From: Rhizophlyctis rosea
Taxonomy: Eukaryota > Chytridiomycota > Chytridiomycetes > Rhizophlyctidales > Rhizophlyctidaceae
DNA: 29,924 nt
Reading direction: 5' to 3'
Assembly (NCBI GenBank): GCA_027596075.1
Contig: JADGJC010000399.1
Coordinates: 2,511-32,434, forward strand
Shown here one piece after another: positions 1 through 9,790 of this stretch. The notes under the pieces were generated by a model. The model was not told where the DNA came from. It was given only the letters and a program-made list of their open reading frames with translations, and searched no databases. A program made the position numbers and the translations under genes. Positions within the stretch are counted from its first letter, which is position 1, and each line of letters opens with the position of its first letter.

Positions 1-94
1 CCCCCCGGGCCGCGGCGGCCCCGCCGGGGCGCCCCCGCGGGGGGGGGGGGGCCCGCCGGGCGCCCCCGCCGGGCCGCCGCGGGGGGGGGGGGGG
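1..94. other. G/C-only low-complexity window end
   Basis: The first 94 bases contain only G and C, with runs of C5-C6 and G11-G14, and stop abruptly at ordinary sequence of moderate GC. Nothing is encoded. Such ends are typical of assembly or sequencing artefacts (poly-G tails, unresolved GC structure) at a contig edge. A genuine GC-rich satellite is possible but nothing else in the window resembles it. Confidence 0.6.
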
Positions 95-1615
95 AGGCCT
101 CGGACAGCTGCAGGTGGGGGCGCGGGAGAGGAGAGGGCACCGCTTTTGTGGGAGGAGCCTGAGGAGAGTGTTGTTTAGTGTTTGGGGGTGGGTTGGAGGA
201 TGTGTATATATGGCTCAATGGGGCAAAAACTTGTTCCTCTTTTGTTATTTTGTGTTTATGTAGGATAGTAGTAAATAAATGATACCATTTTGTTTCGTGC
301 AATCAGGTTTGATGGGGACGCAATTGAGTCGGTATGAGATGTTTGCGAATGTGAAGAGCAGGGCTAGTGGCCTGCCATGTCCTCTCACCTTTGTTGGATT
401 GCTGCCGCTGCTTTTTTTTTTGGGCTAACCCATCTTTGGGACTTGGCGGGCCCGCTCACGTTTCATAGGGGGTGTCAACACCTCATTACCTCATCTACCG
501 TAAGATATAGCAAAAAAAAGGTGACCTGGGAAAAGAACTTGCAGCTCATTTGCTCTGGTGACGGCCTTAGCCAGCATTGCGATGATTTTTCTTGCGGGTC
601 GACATGGAACATGGTTGAATGTTGGGTTGGGGCATGATTTTTTGGTTTTACATGCAAGCGAACACAGCTGTTGCAACATGTCGGGTATGGCCTTTGTCCG
701 GCAGTGAGAAGTGTGATTCTCTCTCGCATGATCATCCCGTATGTGTAGCAGCCCTTCATTTTTTTTTGCCTCGGTTGCTTGATTGTGGGACCCCCTGGAG
801 GATTTGCTGTACAAGATGATGACGTCCCCGTGAATCGTCGTTGTTGCTCTGGTTACACAGGCTTGTATCAAAAAGCGTTAGGGACATCGTGATGGTTCAA
901 ATGACGCAAAGTGGAAGAATAATCGTGGTATATCACCTTGCCTCCAATTTGAGAATTGAGAGGATCGCTTCTTTTGCATGTTGGGATGGACCACGGGCTG
1001 TTGAGAGGGCCCTGTCGTTGAGAAGCCGAGCAAGACTTCACGGCGGGAAAAAAGGTTTTCCATATTGCCTAATGGGAGCAGAATATTGGATCATATATGT
1101 GTCCCTACTCGTTGCTTTTCTACTCATTGACACTTGGAGCGCTGGTGCTCCAATCTCTCAACAAGACCTTAGCTAACATCTATTACTACACCCAGCGCCC
1201 ATGCGTCTTCGATCCTTAGTTCCAACTTTGTGGACATTGAGGATGGTAAATGTTTCTTCACGATGACGAACCCGTAGCAGACCATTATACTCATTATTGT
1301 TTTTCCGGACGGATTTGCTGTGCAAGATGACGTTGTGTCGAGAGCTTGTTGTTGGCTTGATTTATCCAGGTTCCTTGGGTGGGGGGCCTTTGCAGTCTTT
1401 TCAGAAGATTACATGCGGTAGGGATAGAACACAAATGATTGGAGTATCGTCCTTGCGTCCGGCTTTTGCTCGCTGATTCGTGTAATTCGCTTGTGTGAGA
1501 AAAAAGAAAATGGTTCGGATCAAATTCATCATAAGATGAGCAGAAGGTTCCGATTCTGGACTTTTGCTGGGTATCGAATCCAGCGGTGATAGCTGGGTTC
1601 CGGCCCCATTCCTGT

Positions 1616-1653
1616 GAAATGTGGTATGCGAGAGGACGAAATGTGGTATGCGA
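1616..1653. repeat. Short direct repeat, 16-bp unit
   Basis: The 16-mer GAAATGTGGTATGCGA occurs at 1616-1631 and again at 1638-1653, a spacing of 22 bp. It is seen directly. No function is evident; it is probably a local duplication in non-coding DNA. Confidence 0.7.
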
Positions 1654-2948
1654 ATGGGCGAACTGGAAGGCCTGGATTGGTCGGGCAGCTGATACTTGGA
1701 TCTCATGTTTGGGGATTGCTTTGCCCCTTGAAAGCCCGTTGTAAACGATCCTCCCCGGCATTCCACTTAGGTTTTTGCAGGGACGTGTGGATTTCTTCTT
1801 CACGCTCATGTAGCGACTATTTTGTCGGCTTTCTTGTGGTGGATTGACTGATCCAACCACAAGGCGGAATCGCTACTTAAGTCTACTGGAGAAAGTGTGG
1901 TGTTCTTGTTGATTGTTTTGAAGCTGCTGATGGAGTTGAAATAGGTCGGATGTCGTGACGATGCTGCATTGTTGTTGAAATGAGGGACTTACTTGGCTTC
2001 ATTCATATCTACAGGTTTGTGTGCATGTGGCATTTGAAGATTTCTACAGCCTGTCTCTCGCTTTTGTGTTCGTTTAGATTTGTGGAAGGTGGCAACCGTA
2101 CGCCGCCTGCATCAGTGTTTTTTTAAAGTGGTGCCTTTTTTCACACATGCGAATTGAAGACTAACTTCGTCGCTGTGCTTTCACGAATGCCGTTTGGCTT
2201 CGCAGTTGTTCAACGTTCAATCCGATAATCTCTCGCAGAGAAAAGATGAATAAGGACGTGCCCACCATTGTCCTAGGTTGAGTTCGCAGACTCTGTTTGA
2301 AGTGTTTTGTAAAGCGAGCGGATCTTGTGAGTCCGTTTGATTTGACAAGATGGACATTGATCTGTGTGGAACTTTCAATCCGGACGTCCCCAACCGCTGT
2401 AGAATCGCGACCTACCCTTCTAGAGCAAAAAAGTTCCCTACGTCATACTCGGGCTAATTGCTATTATACCGGGAGCGATAGTTAGCATTTTGATTTATGG
2501 GTCATGAGTCTGATACTGACTATACTGTAGTTACCGTGCAAACTCGATTCCGTGTTCGTCAAAAACGATGAATGTAAGTCATTCGACCGGGTTGCGATTG
2601 GAGGTGATGGATGAGCCGGAGGGAAGTAGCAAGCGAGAAACTCTAGGTCGGTCGCCATGTTCTGTTATCTGTTATGATGGGATGGCCTCATCCCAATGCA
2701 AAACGCCCCGCGCTCATTTGATGTTAATCCATTTCCCTTTCTTTGTAGAACCTCAGTGACAAATTATGACCTCCGAACTGCACCATATTTGGGCACGGGA
2801 TCATCGCACTTATGAGAAAGTGTGGGGCTGGTGGCATTAGGTTGGAAGGTGCTCTCATTATCGAAGTCTGTATGGAGGCATTGAAAACTTCAAGAAGGGA
2901 CAAATGACGCTTGTGTGGAATCCAATGATGTAACCATCCCACCTCCAG

Positions 2949-3182
2949 TTTTGTGTGGATTGGGAGGATGGCTTTCTACATATGTCAGTGAGTGTTTGGC
3001 GTGTTGTCGACGGCTTCGTTGGTCAGATGCGTGTCGGTTACGGCCGCACAGCGAGGATCTGCCACCAGGACGTTGGTTTGCAAACGGAGACCTGGGCCGA
3101 CGGTCCGTTGTGGTATGAAATCCGAAAGGCCACGCCAGTCAAGGTCCCATTCAAGAGCCTAGTGATTGTCTCTCGGGCGTGA
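2949..3182 (+). other. Possible orphan exon or coding remnant
   Basis: A frame preceded by an acceptor-like sequence (CACCTCCAG ending near 2948) runs to a TGA at 3180-3182. Its translation looks more protein-like than its surroundings, with mixed hydrophobic and charged residues ending in WYEIRKATPVKVPFKSLVIV. I recognise no family. I find no convincing upstream exon or start codon, so this may be a terminal exon, a gene relic or chance. Confidence 0.2.
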
Positions 3183-3694
3183 GTTGTTTGGGCAAAAAGG
3201 AAGAAGGGAGGAGTTAGAGGAGGATGGGGGTTGTCCGAATGATGGGAGCGCTTGGTATCCTCGTTGCAAAGGTATCTGCACTAATCCGTATCAACAAGAA
3301 TGGTAGGTGTGCAACGATGGCTGTTGGACATCTGGGCAAACTGTGAAGGAAAGGATGATACCAGCGCTACAGGACTGTAGAGTGGCCTCTGGCTTAGTGC
3401 TGTATTCTGAAACCGGTTTCTTTCACATTAGTTGGTTTCTAGAGTCCGAGGGTTTGTTCATGTTGCAGACGAAACATGCGAGCATGAGTTGGTCGTATGG
3501 CAGCCACGTCGGGAGAAATGCAAATAATGTATTTTACATGATGGATTGGAACACAATGAGAAAATATGTACAACAATATGAGGGCGTGTTTTGATGCCAC
3601 CAGCGTGAACAACCGTGGATCTGGATGTTGGTTTGTTTAGATACCGCCGATGGATATGTGGGAGGCGTGAAAACATTACCGAGTGGAGTCGCTT

Positions 3695-3853
3695 TTATTT
3701 GCGAGGACTGTGCGTGAAAAGAGAGACCACGGCAACGTATATGCCTATTAGCACGTAGAGGATGACGAGAAGGATAATGAAGATGAGCGGGACCCTGAAT
3801 CGGCGCCAAGTGCGGACACTTTTCGAAGGACGTTTACGATGGAAGAGATGCAT
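3695..3853 (-). CDS. 52-residue single-pass membrane microprotein
   Basis: The CDS runs from ATG at 3853 to TAA at 3695-3697 and gives 52 residues. The N-terminus is strongly basic (residues 1-20, rich in Arg and Lys, ending TWRRFRV). It is followed by one long hydrophobic helix at about residues 22-46 (PLIFIILLVILYVLIGIYVA at its core) and a short polar tail ending SPRK. The positive-inside rule predicts an N-in, C-out topology. The start has a good eukaryotic context (CACCATGC). The gene is divergent from the Shelph-like gene, with 403 bp between the two starts, so they may share regulation. No family is recognised. It could be a first exon, but no donor is needed because the frame closes cleanly. 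Confidence 0.45.
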   Translation of the reverse strand: MHLFHRKRPSKSVRTWRRFRVPLIFIILLVILYVLIGIYVAVVSLFTHSPRK

Positions 3854-4256
3854 GGTGGAGGTTTGTGGATGTGCTGGGTGATAGTTTGGAGTGTGTGTTT
3901 TGGATGTAATGTATATGTAGGCTGTTGTGAGTTTGAAGCTGTTTTATTGTAAGTTTGCGGGTTGAAGAAGAGAATATGTGGGGAATGCAATGCAAGGGGT
4001 GCAAGAGAGTTCAGAGTGTTGTGTTTACTCGTTCGGACCCACGCGCAATGTTGGCGGCACAGCCGGTCAGATCTTTGGGGCACAGTTGACTTGCTTGCTC
4101 ACGATGACGCAACCTCATGGCATGGTCACCATGACTCACTGCGAGGCTCCGAAGCCTCGAAAGTCAACGACCCAGTCTCCAGCGACCCATAAGCTCATTC
4201 CTCGGCGCCTTACCTAACCCCACATACGCACCAACCCTCGCTTCCCACGCAACGCA
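3854..4256. promoter_or_regulatory. Divergent intergenic promoter region with bZIP-like sites
   Basis: This 403-bp segment separates the starts of the membrane microprotein (-) and the Shelph-like phosphatase (+), so it should carry both promoters. It contains TGACTCA at 4132-4138, the AP-1/Gcn4 consensus, and ATGACGCAA near 4104-4112, which resembles a bZIP half-site combination. No clear TATA box was seen. Regulatory meaning is inferred only from motif identity. Confidence 0.3.
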
Positions 4257-6422
4257 ATGAATAAAGGAACGGGTCCCCCTACACCCCGCCGCGGCTATTC
4301 GTCCCGCCGAAGCACGGCCGCTACGGCAACGTCAAGGGTACGGGTCTCGCGAGCGATTTTCGGTGCAATTTTTTTCTTGCTTCTCGGTACCTCCATCTGG
4401 TACTTCAACAACAGTTGAAACTCCTCCACCACGACGACGACCGTCATGCCGCCACAATATCTGATTGGTACTACTACTTCGCTTCCCACGATCGAGATGG
4501 ATAGTCTTACAGTTGAAGGTGTGTGGGTGCGGACTGGATGTTCTTGCTATGTGGGGGTTTTGAGGGCGGTGTTATGAAATTTGTTTACATGTGGCTTGTG
4601 CTATGGGGTTTTGTTTACTGTGAGGTGGTTGTGGGTTCCGCGAAGCATTTATTGACAAATTTCTTGGAATTTTTCTCTTGATAGGTGATTCTGAGACGAA
4701 TGCCATCAACGTAAACGATGTTTTCTCTGCCACTGACGACGCCATCGACCAAATTGCCACCATTGCCAATGTGCCTAACTCGGACACCATCACGGCTATA
4801 ACGACGGTCGAGGAGCCGCTCATGCCGGAGGGGTTGTATGTGGAAGCTGCAGAGGGTGCTGGGGTGCCGGTGGAAGGGGTTGGTGGGGCGGAGTGGCCGT
4901 TGGACGTTCCTGGCGTCGCGGATGTTGGTGGATTGATTGTTGGGGGGATGGTTGGCGGGATGGGTGGGGGGTTGATTGAGAGTGCGTTGGATGGGATTCC
5001 GGCGGGGATTATGGACAGATTGGGTGTGGCGATTGATGGTGGGGATATGGGAGGGGCTGTGGCGGAGGGTGTTGTCGTTGGGGAAATGGTTGGTGATGTC
5101 GATGGGGAAGGTTTGGAGGAGGAGGATCCGGTTGCGGCGGCGCCGAGATTGGATAGCCATCTTCCAGACGGTCGCACCATCACGCTCACGAAAAACGAAG
5201 AGCAACCCGCTGCGCTTTATGCTCTGAGTGACGTGCATGGAGATCTGGAGGGAACGCGTTCGCTGTTGATTGCTGCTGGTTTGGTGGATGTGAAGGGGAC
5301 GTGGGTAGGGAAGAGGAGTGTGTTGGTTGTGGTGGTGAGAATCCCGCGTTGTGGTTGATCGATTGTCTTCATCAGCTTATGTGATCATCATAGGGAGACG
5401 TCATGGACCGTGGTCCTCACGCCCGCGCAATCATCTCACTTTTGCAGGCGCTTACGTTGTAAGCTGTGGCCGCTGGTGGTCATGTATGTTGAAACTTGTT
5501 CCTTTTTGATTGGCCTCATGAGATTGATTTGGTCTCGTACAGGTTGAGTTTCTTCTTGGCAATCACGAGACTATGGCCCTAGCTGACTACGACCGTTACC
5601 TCAACCCCGACGAAGCTGAATCTTTTGGAGGTGCTGCCATGCGGTCTGCTGCGCTGGCGAGGAACGGTGAGTATTGTTAAGTACTACCATCGCAGCCTTG
5701 CCTTGATGGCCGCGGGTGTGCAGGGTGGTTGGCGAAATACCTGCAGGAGAGGAACGTGGTGTTTGTCCATAGTCACATTATGTTTGTTCATGGGGGGTGA
5801 GTGTTCTGGCTGAGGAACTGACATTGCAAGTAACAATGACCTTGGTTGCGCCCCATCTCACTACTTGTCTTTTGCTGATAGGATACCTGCTGCCGCCTAC
5901 CCTCACATGCCCCTCCACATTAACCAAGTCAACAAAAACAAATTGCGCAATCTTCCTCGGAAGTTGATGAAGAAGGATGAGATGTTGCTGAAGGAGGACT
6001 CGGTTTTGTGGTATAGAGGTTTCGCGTTGGATCCTGAGGATGAGGTCTGTCCGAAGGTGGATGCGGCGTTGAGTTTTGCGAGGGTGAGTGGAAGGATTAC
6101 TTTCTGTATCAATGGAGCTGTGTCAATGTCCTTTTTGAGGAGAGTGTGCGAGATTTTGTTGGACTGATGATGTGCTGTGTGTTTTCCCAGGTGTCGAGGT
6201 TCGTTATTGGACACACACCCACTCGTGATGGTCACATCGGTCTTCGTTGTCAGGGCAAGGTCGTCATGATCGACACCGGAATCTGCATGGTCGCCGAGGT
6301 CCCCAAGGGACAATTCCCCGAAAGTCACCGTTCCGCCATTCCCTGTTTATCACACGATTCTAAAGGTTGACAAGCATGGTGGGCATGAAATCGGGGAGAA
6401 GGAGACGCGGAGGCTTTGGTGA
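4257..6422 (+). pseudogene. Shelph-like metallophosphatase, type II membrane form, disrupted
   Basis: Seven exons fit: 4257-4518, 4685-5334, 5394-5483, 5543-5666, 5724-5796, 5882-6083, 6191-6422. Discounting one base, they total 544 codons. Residues about 33-50 form a hydrophobic anchor (AIFGAIFFLLLGTSIWYF) after a basic N-terminus, predicting a type II membrane protein. A Gly/Val-rich stem follows, then the calcineurin-like motifs in order: SDVHGD (about residue 270), GDVMDRG, GNHE, FVHGGI and GHTP. This order fits Shewanella-like (Shelph) Ser/Thr phosphatases of the PPP group. Three lesions lie in the conserved frame: TGA at 4416-4418, TAA at 5460-5462 just before the family-like stretch AVAAGGHVEFLLGNHE, and an apparent extra base in CCCC at 6316-6319. 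Without that base the C-terminus continues to a TGA at 6420-6422. As printed it cannot make the full protein, so it is a recent pseudogene or affected by assembly errors. Confidence 0.72.
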
Positions 6423-6581
6423 GTGGGATGGGGTGGAGGTAGATTTATAGAGCGCAGACAGTGTAAATTTGACGGCTAGAAGGGGTATTAGCTTAATTGA
6501 GGGTGTATATATGATGGAAGAAGCAGTGCAATTTCCGAGGAGACGATGACACTTCTGAATGATGACGAGGACTTGCGGATC

Positions 6582-6779
6582 TGGTCAAAGATGGATGTCG
6601 AGATTGAGATGACGAACTGATGACCGTTGGAAGGCGGACGTCGAGATTGAGAGGATGACCTGCCGAATTTGTTGAAGATCAATGTCGAGATTGAGACGAC
6701 GAAGTGCGGAATCTGTTGAAAGATGGATGTTGAGATTGAGACGACGAAATGCTGATTTGTTGAAAGGTGAATGTTGACA
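6582..6779. repeat. Degenerate 44-nt tandem repeat, about 4.5 units
   Basis: Units begin at about 6582, 6626, 6670, 6714 and 6758, the last partial. Each carries a core close to TGTCGAGATTGAGACGACGA preceded by TTGTTGAAAGATGGA or a variant. The constant 44-nt spacing and unit divergence indicate an old minisatellite. The period is not a multiple of three, so it is unlikely to be coding. Confidence 0.8.
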
Positions 6780-7206
6780 GAATTTGATGTATTGAGCTGG
6801 CGGACAGTGGACTTGGGTGAAGTAAACTAGGTAGAAGATGTGAGTGAGTTTCTGTATTCTGCGTAGTAATAATGAAATTTTGAGTTGAGCGGATGGATTC
6901 TTTGTTGCGGATTGGATGGATGTAGCTCAAGATGCGGTGTGTTGTTGGTGCCTGATTGCCATGAGGGTTTGCACTTGATGTTCGAAGCTCGGCCATTGAA
7001 CGGTTGAAGCTTGACGACGAATTTGAGACGCATGAATGGGATCTGTTCGCAAATCTGAGATCCGGCAACTCCCGATGAGCGGCGAGTTTAGGGAGATTGA
7101 CGGATATCCAGTCCATCTCATTTGATCTTTGGTGCTGTTTACAGTATACAAATCGTTCATCAATTATCAATTGAGATGGACGATTGCTGGGCGAGCATGC
7201 GTTGAC

Positions 7207-7214
7207 TATAAATA
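7207..7214 (+). promoter_or_regulatory. TATA box of the small membrane-protein gene
   Basis: TATAAATA lies 84 bp before the ATG at 7298, a typical distance for a fungal core promoter with a short 5' UTR. No other TATA-like site is closer to this start. Confidence 0.6.
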
Positions 7215-7297
7215 AGTGGGGCTCTGTTGTCGACTGCTTTGCAGCTTCGAGTCGTGTTCATTCCATTTTGTGAAGTTTACAACAACCAGTTTCCACC

Positions 7298-7760
7298 ATG
7301 GCATACACCGTGTGGGACTTTTGCCGCAACATTTTCAGCACCACCGCCCTCGTCATCGCAGGCAACTATGCATTTTCCAAATTCCGACCCGAGGACATTC
7401 GCGACGCCCCGAAGACGCTCAGAATCCTGCAAGGATCCATCGTGGTGTTCCTCTTCAGTTCGGCACATCTCCTGAGAATCAAAGCCAAAATGCGCGGCGA
7501 TCGATGAAGACGAGTTTTTTGGGTTCCTTACAGGCTCTTCGGCTTTTGTGTTCTTGACCTTGTTCTTCTTGATTGAGTACATGGAGGTTGAGGGGCTTGT
7601 TGGGGCTCGGCGGGCTCCTGCTTGGGAGGATGTTGCTATGATGTTTTATTTGCCGATCAAGATTGTGACGAGGGGAGCGTTTTGTTGGGAGTTGTTGGAA
7701 CAGGGGAGGGAGATGGTGCAGGGGTTGTTTGATGGGACGCGGGCGCGTGGACGAAATTGA
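7298..7760 (+). CDS. Small multi-pass membrane protein with a frame break
   Basis: The ATG at 7298 sits in an excellent context (CCACCATGG). The first frame gives 66-69 residues with helices at about 10-28 and 46-60, and meets a TGA at 7505-7507. A second frame continues with DEDEFFGFLTG, a third helix (SSAFVFLTLFFLIEYM) and a charged C-terminus to TGA at 7758-7760. Removing one A from AAAA (7487-7490) joins the frames into 153 residues. Alternatively a 76-nt intron (7458-7533, donor GTTCGG, acceptor CTTACAG) joins them into 128 residues. The intron length fits its neighbours but the donor is weak, and the skipped sequence looks coding. I prefer a single-base indel, real or technical. No family is recognised; a role in an internal membrane is inference. 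Confidence 0.55.
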
Positions 7761-9634
7761 AGGTAATTGTTTGGTACTGGTGGTTTGTATAAGTGTTATT
7801 GTGTTGTAATCAGATGTCGATACTCATACAGGTCCGGAAACTTCCATGGAACAGCTTGGCGAATGTGGCATTGAAGATGAACAGCCATTGGGTCCGGGAA
7901 CTGTCCAGCTGCTCTGTGTATGCTTGTACTGAATACAATCAAACGCACCTGGCAATGAGATTTCTCCTCATACGCTTTGCACAACATCTGCACGATGCTG
8001 CGAAAAACGGGCGGCTGCAATTCAAAGAGTCCGATGAAGTTGTCTGCAATTTCAGACTTAGAAAATCTGAGGACGAGTACCTCTGAAACTCTGTCAGGCG
8101 TTATTTGGCGGACTAGGTATAATGGGGGATGTGTGGAGTATGCACTTCTCATGTTCTGTCAGCGGACAGGTGCAATGACCAACATTGGCACATTTGCACC
8201 ATGGCCAGTAGTCTCCATCCTTGTGAGTTTGAGGGGCCTCCGACCTTTACAAGCCTTCGACCCTGCCTGCCAATGGATGTAGGCACAAGTTCTTCGCTGA
8301 CCAGCAAAAATCATCAAGCAAGAAGGTGAAGTAACTAAGACGATTGGTTCAAGGTACAAAGTAAATGCCCACACGCAAGAGGGCGTCAAATCTCCCGCAA
8401 GGGATGGGAGGATGGAAATACCTTTCTTTCTCTTCTCCGCTCCGTCATGATCCTCCCCCCTCTCACATGTGAAGTTCCTCCTCCCTCGTATCATCTTATT
8501 TCCCGGCGCTTAGGCACAGTCAGTGGCTCAGGACGAGCGGCCTATATTGGTCATTTAGATAGATTAACTGAGGCTGCAGGCACTCAACCGCCTTTGAATA
8601 GCTTTGAAAATGCGGTACCGTAAGGCACTGCTCCTAGAGGTCCTATGGAGTGATCCGTACCGCAGCACCAACTAATTCTTCTCGAGTCTCTCACACATTG
8701 GAGCTAGAAGAATGGCGATGAAATGTCCAGTATGAACAATAAGTCATCAAGCAAACTCTCCGAAGCTCACGGCTTAATCTCAACGCAGAGGTCTTCCAGT
8801 TCGTCAAATGTGCTGTCCGATCTGTCAACAGGTCCAAGCCGAAAACGTTGTGCACACTGCAGTCATGTTGTATATGAAGAATACCCCTTTTTGAGACGAG
8901 AGTAGGAGAGTTGCAAACGGTATTCTAGACATATGACAATTCTGGACTTAAGAATTCGCTCTAAGTTTCGGTATTCAACAAACCATTCAGACCCGTTCAG
9001 CTGTTACAGTGTTACACTTCCCCTTGTAAGAAGCGCACCAGATTTCACCACCATCAGCCCCCAATGTCCGGCAAGAAGATGTCCCGATTTTGATAGCTGC
9101 TTGCTATTTCCAAAGTCACAAATTATCATCCATGGATCCTGCTATTGACTGGAGGTGGCCCGTCGGGGATCGTCCAGGCAAGGTTTTTGACGACTGTTGC
9201 ACTCCAACACATTGCTACTTGCACCTCAGATTTGTCCCACCGACGGAGCCAGCGGAGAAGTTCTTTCTGTGTTCCCCTATTCTATTTGTACGACCTAGCA
9301 GTGCACGCAGAACAGCACGCGCCGCGAACGCGGTCAATAGATCTTCCATTCCGAACGCACGTGTCAGAGAGTTGGGAATGGGAACTTTCCATTTTGAAGA
9401 TGTCGCGATTGGCGGAAGAAGAAGCATTTTTGTTGATGGGGTCAGCTTATGAGTGCGATGGGCCGTGACTTGGGCCATGGAGAGTGTTGTTCGTTGTCAT
9501 GCAACAGGATCTACGAAGAGCACAGAGGACGGTGTTGGAGGTTTGATGCATTCTACCGATGTGGCTGTAGTTCGCAACGGGTTTGGGCCATTGGATGCAA
9601 CCCCAATGATGATAAAGCCTCGTTGATAACCTTT
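7761..9634. other. Gene-poor intergenic region
   Basis: About 1.9 kb without a gene I can support. Several open frames of 60-125 codons overlap on both strands (for example a minus-strand one at 7796-8152), but none shows a domain, a splice pattern or a good start. The right part should contain upstream regulatory sequence of the acid phosphatase gene, including a CACGTG at 9358-9363. Confidence 0.45.
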
Positions 9635-9640
9635 CACGTG
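9635..9640. promoter_or_regulatory. CACGTG box upstream of acid phosphatase
   Basis: CACGTG at 9635-9640, in the context TTTCACGTGGAA, lies about 150 bp before the acid phosphatase start; another copy is at 9358-9363. CACGTG is the core bound by the fungal phosphate-starvation bHLH factors Pho4 and NUC-1. Its place before a secreted phosphatase fits phosphate-dependent control, but other bHLH factors use the same core. Confidence 0.4.
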
Positions 9641-9712
9641 GAAAGTCTGAGAAAACAAACTCGATTGCCATGGGCATCATTCACTGCATGGCGCCTCCCA
9701 ACCGTCAAAGAA

Positions 9713-9718
9713 TATAAA
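9713..9718 (+). promoter_or_regulatory. TATA box of acid phosphatase gene
   Basis: TATAAA at 9713-9718, within GAATATAAACT, lies 73 bp before the ATG at 9791. It is the best core-promoter match and supports this start codon. Confidence 0.6.
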
Positions 9719-9790
9719 CTCACACGCAGGTCCTACATTGCCCAACTCCGTGGCCTACCAAGTCTATACCCCACCCCCAATTCTTGAAAG

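Larger units (their letters stand above)
95..3694. other. Long gene-poor region
   Basis: About 3.6 kb in which I see no convincing gene on either strand. Open frames are short, lack recognisable motifs and show no consistent exon-intron structure. Minor content: a near-identical pair of short dispersed repeats at 800-825 and 1311-1333, a 16-bp direct repeat around 1616-1653, and one possible orphan exon near 2949-3182 (listed separately). No tRNA or rRNA was recognised. Confidence 0.5.
6423..7297. other. Intergenic region with tandem repeat and TATA box
   Basis: No gene is seen between the Shelph-like gene and the small membrane-protein gene. The stretch holds the 44-nt tandem repeat (6582-6779) and, at its right end, a TATA box for the downstream gene. 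The rest shows no recognisable signal. Confidence 0.5.

Noticed and set aside
1294..1860. 188-codon minus-strand open frame
   Set aside because: No ATG in good context, low-complexity His/Ser/Gln-rich translation, no motif and no splice structure; overlapping frames look equally random.
4572..5238. Minus-strand frames of over 200 codons, Pro/Thr/Ser-rich, opposite the phosphatase stem
   Set aside because: Produced by the G-rich plus-strand stem codons; the plus strand shows splice sites and catalytic motifs.
7796..8152. 118-codon minus-strand open frame downstream of the small membrane-protein gene
   Set aside because: Somewhat protein-like, but no family, no supporting start context and an overlapping plus-strand frame of similar quality.
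9090..9452. 120-codon plus-strand open frame before the acid phosphatase
   Set aside because: Lies in the likely promoter region, shows no domain and overlaps other frames of equal length.
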